A stretch of DNA of 64,000 bases from Luzula sylvatica (lineage: Eukaryota; Streptophyta; Magnoliopsida; Poales; Juncaceae): the NCBI GenBank assembly GCA_946800325.1, contig OX326957.1:24491554-24555553 (forward strand), written 5' to 3'. Each line of letters opens with the position of its first letter. Within the stretch, counting starts at the first letter, position 1. Shown here piece after piece: positions 57,701 through 64,000 of the stretch. The position numbers and the translations under genes were made by a program. The notes under the pieces are model-generated. The model was not told the origin of the DNA. It worked only from the letters and a program-made list of their open reading frames with translations, and ran no database searches.

Positions 57701-60700
57701 GTCGTTAACCTTCAAAAGAAATCAATTATCCTATTTTCTAAAAAAAGTCAAAATTGACGTGTAACATGAGAAAAATACTCAATTCTCATGTTGTCCTGAA
57801 AATACCCTAAAATAGAAGACTAACACACCCAAATTTATACTTTTTTTTTTAAATTTTCTTAAAAATGCAAAAAGTGAAGTCTAAAACCTTCCAAACAAAT
57901 TATTTATCTTATCTTGTAAAAAATTTCCAAATTGACGTGTAACACGTGAAAAATACTCAATTTTCATGTTCAACTCAAAATACTCTGATATAGAAGACTT
58001 AGACACACACATTTCTATTAAAAAAAATTTTTGTTAAAAATGCAAAAATTGAAGTCACACCTTCAAAACAAATCAATTATATTATTTTCTGAAAAGTCAA
58101 AATTGACGTGTAACACGAGAAAAATACTCAATTTTCATGTTTTCCTCAAAATACTCTGCAATAGAAGACGAACACACACAAAATTTTATTTATTTAAAAA
58201 AAATTCGTGAAAATGCCAAAACCGATGTCTAACACCTTCAAAACCAATCAATTGTCCTATTTTCTAAAAAAATTCAAAATGGAAGTGTAACACGAGAAAA
58301 ATACTCAATTCTCACGTTGTCCTAAAAATACTCTAAAATAGAAGACTAACAGACCCAAATTTATATATTTTTTAAAATAAAGTGAAGTCTAACACGTTCA
58401 AAATAAATTAATTATCCTATTTTGTAAAACATGTCAAAATTGACGTGTAACACGTGAAAAATACTCAATTTTCACGTCGTTCTCTAAATACTATGAAATA
58501 GAAGATTAACACACACCAATTTCTATTATGTCAAAATTTTCTCAAAAATGCAAAAAGTGAAGTGTTAACACCTTCAAAAGAAAAATGAATTATCTTATTC
58601 TCGAAAAAATGTCAAAATTGAAGTGTAACACAAGCAAAATACTCAATTTTCATGTTCACCTCAAAATACTCTGAAATAGAAGACTAATACACACAAATTT
58701 CTATTTTTTAAAAAAATTGTTAAAAATGAAAAAGTGAAGTCTAACACCTTGATAACTAATCAATTACCTTATTCAATAAAAAAATGTCAAAATTTACGTG
58801 TAACACGAGAAAATTACTCAATTTTAATTGTTGCCTCAAAATACTCCGATATCGAAGACTAAGACAAACAAATTTTTATTTTTTAAAAAATATCTTAAAA
58901 ATGAAAAAAGGGAAGCCTAACACCTTCAAAACAAATCAATTATTTTTATTTTACAAAAAATGTCAAACTTGACGTGTGACACGAGAAAAATACTCGATTT
59001 TCATGTTGTCCTAAAAATACTCTGAAATAGAAGACTAACACACCCAAATTTCAACATTTTAAAAATTTCTTAAAAAATGCAAAAAGTTAAGTCTGACATT
59101 TCCAAAACAAATCAATTATCCTATTTTAAAAATATGTCAAAATTGAAGTGTAACACGAGCAAAATACTCAATTTTCATGCTGACCTCAACATACTCTGAA
59201 ATAGAAGACTAACACACAGAAATTTATATTTTTTTCAAATATTTCTTAAAAATGCAAAAAGTGAAATTCAACACCTTCAAAACAAATCAATTATCGTATT
59301 TTCGAAATATGGAAAAATTGACGTGTAACACGAGAAAAATACTCATTTTCATATTGTCCACAAAATACACTTAAACAGAAGACTAACACACACAAATTTC
59401 TATTTTTCAAATATTTCTTAAAAATGGAAAAAGTGAAGTCTAGCACCTTCAAAACAAATCAATTATCCTATTTTCGAAAAAATATTAAAATTGAGGTGTA
59501 ACACGAGCAAAATACTCAATTTTTCCTGTTGACCACAAAATACTCTGAAATAGAAGACACACAAATTTCAATTTTTTTGTAAAAGTTCTTCAAAATGGAA
59601 AACATGAAGTCTAACACCTTCTAAACAAATCAATTATCTCATTTTCTAAAAAATGTCCAAATTGACACGTAACACGAGAAAATACTCAATTTTGATGTTT
59701 TTCTCAAAATTCTCCGAAATAGAAGACTAAGACATAGAAATTTCTATTTTTTTAAAAAAATTCGTGAAAATGCCAAAACTGAAGTCTAACGCCTTCAAAA
59801 GAGGCCAATCAAGCTATTTTCGAAAAAATTTCAAAATTGACGTGTAACACGAGAAAAATACTCAATTCTCATGTTGTCCTAAAAATATCCTGAAATAGAA
59901 GACTAACACACCCAAATTAATACTTTTTTAAAATTTCTTAAAATTATAATAAGTGAAGTCTAACACCTTCAAAACAAATTAATTATCCTATTTTGTAAAA
60001 AATGTCAAAATTGACGTGTAACACGTGAAAAATACTCAATTTTCATGTTCAACTCAAAATACTCTGATTTAGAAGATTAAGACACACAAATTTCTATTTA
60101 AAATTTTTTTTGTTAAAAATGCAAAATTGAAGCCTAACACCTTCAAAACAAATCAATTATCTTATTTTCTGAAAAAGGTCAAAATTAACGTGTAACACGA
60201 GAAAAATACTCAATTTTCATGTTTTCCTCAAAATACTCTGCATTAGAAGACTAACACACACAAATTTCAATTTTTTTTTAAAAATTCATGAAAATGCCAA
60301 AACTGAAGTCACCTTCAAAACAAATCAATGATCCTATTTTCTAAAAACAAATGTCAAAATTGACGTGTAACACGAGAAAAATACTCAATTTTCATGTTGT
60401 CGTCAAAATACTATTAAATATAACACAAATTTCTATTTTTTCCAAAATTTCTTAAAAATAGAAAAGTGAAGTAGAAGACTCAATTTTCATGTTGACGTGT
60501 AAACAAATCAATTATCTTATTTTGTAAAAAATGTCAAAATTGACGTGTAACACAAGAAAATACTCAATTTTCATTTTTTTAAAAATGAAATAGAAGACTA
60601 ACAACTTCAAAACAAATCAATTAACCTATTTTCTTAAAATTTTCAAAATTGACGTGTAACACGAGAAAAATACATAATTTTCATGTTGTCCTCAAAATAG

Positions 60701-63169
60701 TCTTAAATAGAAGACTAGCACACACAATTTTTTATTTTTTAAAAAATCTCTAGAAAATGCCAAAAGTGAAGTCTAACAACTTCAAAACAAATCAATTAAC
60801 TTATTTTCTAAAAAATATCAAAATTGACGAGTATAACGAGAAAAATACTCAATTTTTCAAGTTGACCTCAAAATACTCTGAAATAAAAAACTAAGACACA
60901 CAAATTTTTATTTTTTAATAAAATTCTTAAAAATGCAAAAAGTGAAGTCTAACACACCTTCAAAACAAATCAATTATCCTATTTTCTAAAAAATGTCAAA
61001 ATTGATGTGTAACACAAGAAAATACTCAATTTTCATGTTGTCATCAAAATACTCTGAAATAGAAAAATAAAACACACAAATTTGTATTTTTTTTTTTAAA
61101 TCGTGAAAATGCCAAAAATAAAGTCTAACACCTCCAAAACAAATCAATTATCCTATTTTCTAACAAATGTCAAAATTGACGTGTAACTCTAGAAAAAATA
61201 CTCAATTTTCATGTTATCCTAAAAATACTCTGAAATAAAAGACTAATATACACAAATTTCTACTTTTTCAAAAAAAATTGAGAATGCAAACAGTGAAGTC
61301 TAACACTTTCAAAACAAATCAATTATCCTATTCTCAAAAAATATCAAAACCGAAGTGTAACACGAGAAAAATACTCAATTTTCATGTTGACCTCAAAATA
61401 CTATGAAATAGAAGACTATCGTACAAAATTTTATTTTTTTCAAAAATTTCATAAAAATGCAAAGAGTGAAGTCTAACACCTTCGAAACAAATTAATTATC
61501 CTACCTTCCAAGAAATGTCAAAATTGACGTGTAACACGAGAAAAATACTCAATTTTCATGTTGTCCTCCACATACTCTGAAATAGAAGATTAACACACAC
61601 CAATTTCTATTTTTTCAAAAATTTCTTAAAAATTCAAAAAGATAAGTCTAACACCTTCAAAACAAATCAAATGTCCTATTCTCGAAAAAATGTCAAAATT
61701 GAAGTGTAACACGAGCAAAATACACAAGTTTCATGTTGACCTCAAAAAACTCTGAAACAGAAGAATAACACACACAAATGTCTATTTTTTTAAATAATTT
61801 CTTCAAAATGAAAAAATTGAAGTCTAAGAACATGAAAACAAATCAATTATCCTTATTTTATATGTCAAAATTTACATGTAACAATAGATAAATACCATAT
61901 TTTCATGTTGTCCTCAAAATACTCTGAAATAGAAGACTAACACACAGACAAATTTCTAATTTTTAAAAAAATTCTTATAAATACAGAAAGTGAGGTCTAT
62001 CACCTTCAAAATAAATCAATTATCCTATTTTCGAAATATGTCAAAATTGACGTGTAACACGAGAAAAATACTCAATATTCATGTTGTCTTCAAAATACTC
62101 TTAAATAGAAGACTAACACACACAAATATTTTAAAAATAGAAGTATAACACCTTCAAAACAAATCAATTATCTTATTTTGTAAAAAAATGTCAAAATTGA
62201 CGTGTAACACAAGAAATACTCAAATTTCATGTTGTCGTCGAAATACTCTGAAATAGAAGACTAACACAAACAAATTTGTATTTTCTAAAATAAAAATCGT
62301 GAAAAAGCCAAAAGTGAAGTCTAACAACTTCAAAACAAAGCAATTATCCTATTTTCTTAAAAATGTCAAAATTGACATGTAACTCGAGAAAAATACTCAA
62401 TTTTCATGTTGTCCTCAAAATACTCTAAAATAGATTACTAACACACACAAATTTCTATTTTTTCAAAAAATTCTTAAAAATGGAAAAGGTGAAGTCTAAC
62501 ACCTTCAAAACAAATCAATTATCTTATTTTCTAAAAAATGTCGAAATTGACGTGTATAACGAGAAAAATACTCAATTTTCATGTTGACCTCAAAATAATC
62601 TAAAATATAAGACTAAGACACAAACATTTTTATTTTTTAAAAAAATTCTTAAAAATACAAAAAGTGAAGTCTGCCTTCAAAACAAATCAATTATCTTTTT
62701 TTTTTAATATCAAAATTGACGTATAACACAAGAAAATACTCAATTTTCATGTTGTCGTTAAAATACTCTGATATAGAAGACAAACACACACAAATTTGTA
62801 TTTTTTTAAAAAAATCATAAAAATGCCAAAAGTGAAGTCTAACACCTTCAAAACAAATCAATCATCCTATTTTCTAAAAAATGTCAAAATTGACGTGTAA
62901 CTCTAGAAAAATACTCAATTTTCATGTTGTCCTAAAAATACTCTGAAATATAAGACTAATATACATAAATTCCTGTTTTGTCAAAAATTGAAGTCTAACA
63001 CTTTCAAAACAAATCAATTTTCCTATTTTCAAAAAATGTCAAAACCGAAGTGTAACACAAGTAAAATACTAAATTTTCATGTTGACCTCTAAATACTCTG
63101 AAATAGAAGACTAACACACACAAAATTATATTTTTTCAAAAATTTCTTAAAAATACAAAAAGTGAAGTC

Positions 63170-63315
63170 TAGGAGTAACACGAGAAAACTACTCAATTTT
63201 CATGTTGTCCTCCAAATCAATTTTAAAAAAAATAGGATTAACTATGCTACATTTTTAAGAAGGTAGCATAGTTACACGAGAAAACTACTCAATTTTTAAA
63301 AAAATACAAATTTCA
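63170..63315. repeat. Disturbed satellite segment with an inverted repeat
   Basis: The monomer order is interrupted by a segment with AACTATGCTAC and GTAGCATAGTT (about 63239-63276), perfect 11-bp arms around an 18-nt loop, flanked on both sides by copies of acacgagaaaactactcaat. Possibly a small inversion or insertion. Confidence 0.6.
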
Positions 63316-63705
63316 TTTTTTTTTTAATTTCTTAAAAATTTCCAAAAGTGAAGTCTAACACCTTCAAAACAAATCAATTATCCTATTTTCTAAAAATGTC
63401 AAAATTGACGTGTAACTCGAGAAAAATACTCAATTTTCATGTTGTCCTAAAAATACGCTGATATATAAGACTAATATATATAAATTTCTGTTTTGTCAAA
63501 AAAATTTAAGAATACAAAAATTGAAGTCTAACACTTTCAAAACAAATCAATTATTCTATTTTCAAAAAATGTCAAAACCGAAGTGTAACACGAGCAAAAT
63601 ACTCAATTTTCATGTTGACCTCTAAATACTCTGAAATAGAAGACTAACACACAAAAAATTATATTTTTTCAAAAATTTCTTAAAGATGCAAAAAGTGAAG
63701 TCTAA

Positions 63706-63748
63706 CACCTTCGAAATATTCCGAAATATTCCGAAATATTCCGAAATT
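63706..63748. repeat. 11-bp tandem repeat inside a satellite monomer
   Basis: cgaaatattc repeats three to four times (tccgaaatattccgaaatat), an internal expansion of a monomer end. Confidence 0.85.
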
Positions 63749-64000
63749 ATATTTTTTCAAAAAATTTCTTAATTATCCTACCAGCTAAAAAATGTCAAAA
63801 TTGACGTGTAACACGAGAAAAATACTCAATTTTAATGTTTTCCTCCAAATATTCCGAAATAGAAGATTAACACACCCCAATTTCTATTTTTTCAGAAATT
63901 TCTTAAAAATGCAAAAAGTGAAGTGTAACACCTTCACAACAAATCAAATATCCTATTCTCTCAAAAAATATTAAAATTGAAATGTAACACGAGCAAAATA

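Larger units (their letters stand above)
54781..64000. repeat. Satellite array, about 174-bp monomers, with higher-order structure
   Basis: About 53 monomers run to the window end. Starts at 54781, 54955, 55129, 55303 and 55481 give periods of 174, 174, 174 and 178. A monomer contains gacgtgtaacacgagaaaaa, ctcaattttcatgttgtcct, ctctgaaatagaagactaa, gtgaagtctaacaccttc and aaacaaatcaattatcctat. The sequence is AT-rich and without genes; ORFs at 57037, 58784 and 63792 are chance. Monomer variants recur in a fixed order every 12 monomers between about 54781 and 60180; beyond that the order is disturbed. Size and AT content fit a centromeric or pericentromeric satellite. Confidence 0.95.

Overview
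The window is plant nuclear DNA, most likely from a eudicot. The evidence is intron-free nepenthesin-type aspartic protease genes, Ty1/copia retrotransposons with an initiator-Met tRNA primer site, a plant LINE with a C-terminal zf-RVT segment, a Helitron-type 3' end, CACTA-like ends and a satellite of about 174 bp. I cannot name the species. Nested elements and a long satellite suggest pericentromeric or other heterochromatic DNA. Only one host gene looks intact.

Layout. 1-417: start of aspartic protease copy A (minus strand, cut by the window edge). 418-9300: AT-rich DNA with a T-rich minisatellite, a Helitron-like 3' terminus at 2546, degenerate tandem repeats and two CACTA-like ends (6750, 8544). 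9300-10280: 3' end of a minus-strand copia element of a separate family. 10281-20016: copia element 1, with decayed coding DNA and a solo LTR inserted in its protease codons. 20174-28948: copia element 2, essentially complete, with 1032-bp LTRs and a perfect GTTTA target duplication, inserted into a minus-strand defective relative, element D (20017-20173 and 28949-33442). 33443-33554: tRNA-like SINE candidate. 33734-34997: protease copy B (frameshifted). 37528-39672: minus-strand LTR fragments (F). 39673-50612: a LINE split by element 3 (40549-48509; target duplication GGCCT), a non-autonomous copia element. 50983-52254: intact protease copy C. 53558-54780: minus-strand LTR and 3' end of element E. 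54781-64000: satellite array running off the window.

The three proteases lie in direct orientation. B and C share long flanks, including a GATACG-rich inverted-repeat element that A lacks, so B and C look like the younger pair. The copia elements share LTR ends, primer site, polypurine tract and noncoding 3' region, but coding decay differs: element 2 is nearly intact, element 1 carries many lesions, and elements 3 and D share the same ruined coding region while keeping the noncoding regions. This suggests that 3 and D were moved in trans.

The most unusual signals are two. First, the 5' leaders of elements 1 and 2 carry, at the same place, an array of 14-16 bp palindromes set in pairs that can fold as hairpins. 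The motif is CGTCATGACG in element 1 and CGTTATAACG in element 2, so both arms changed together. Second, the satellite has a higher-order repeat of 12 monomers (about 2.08 kb).
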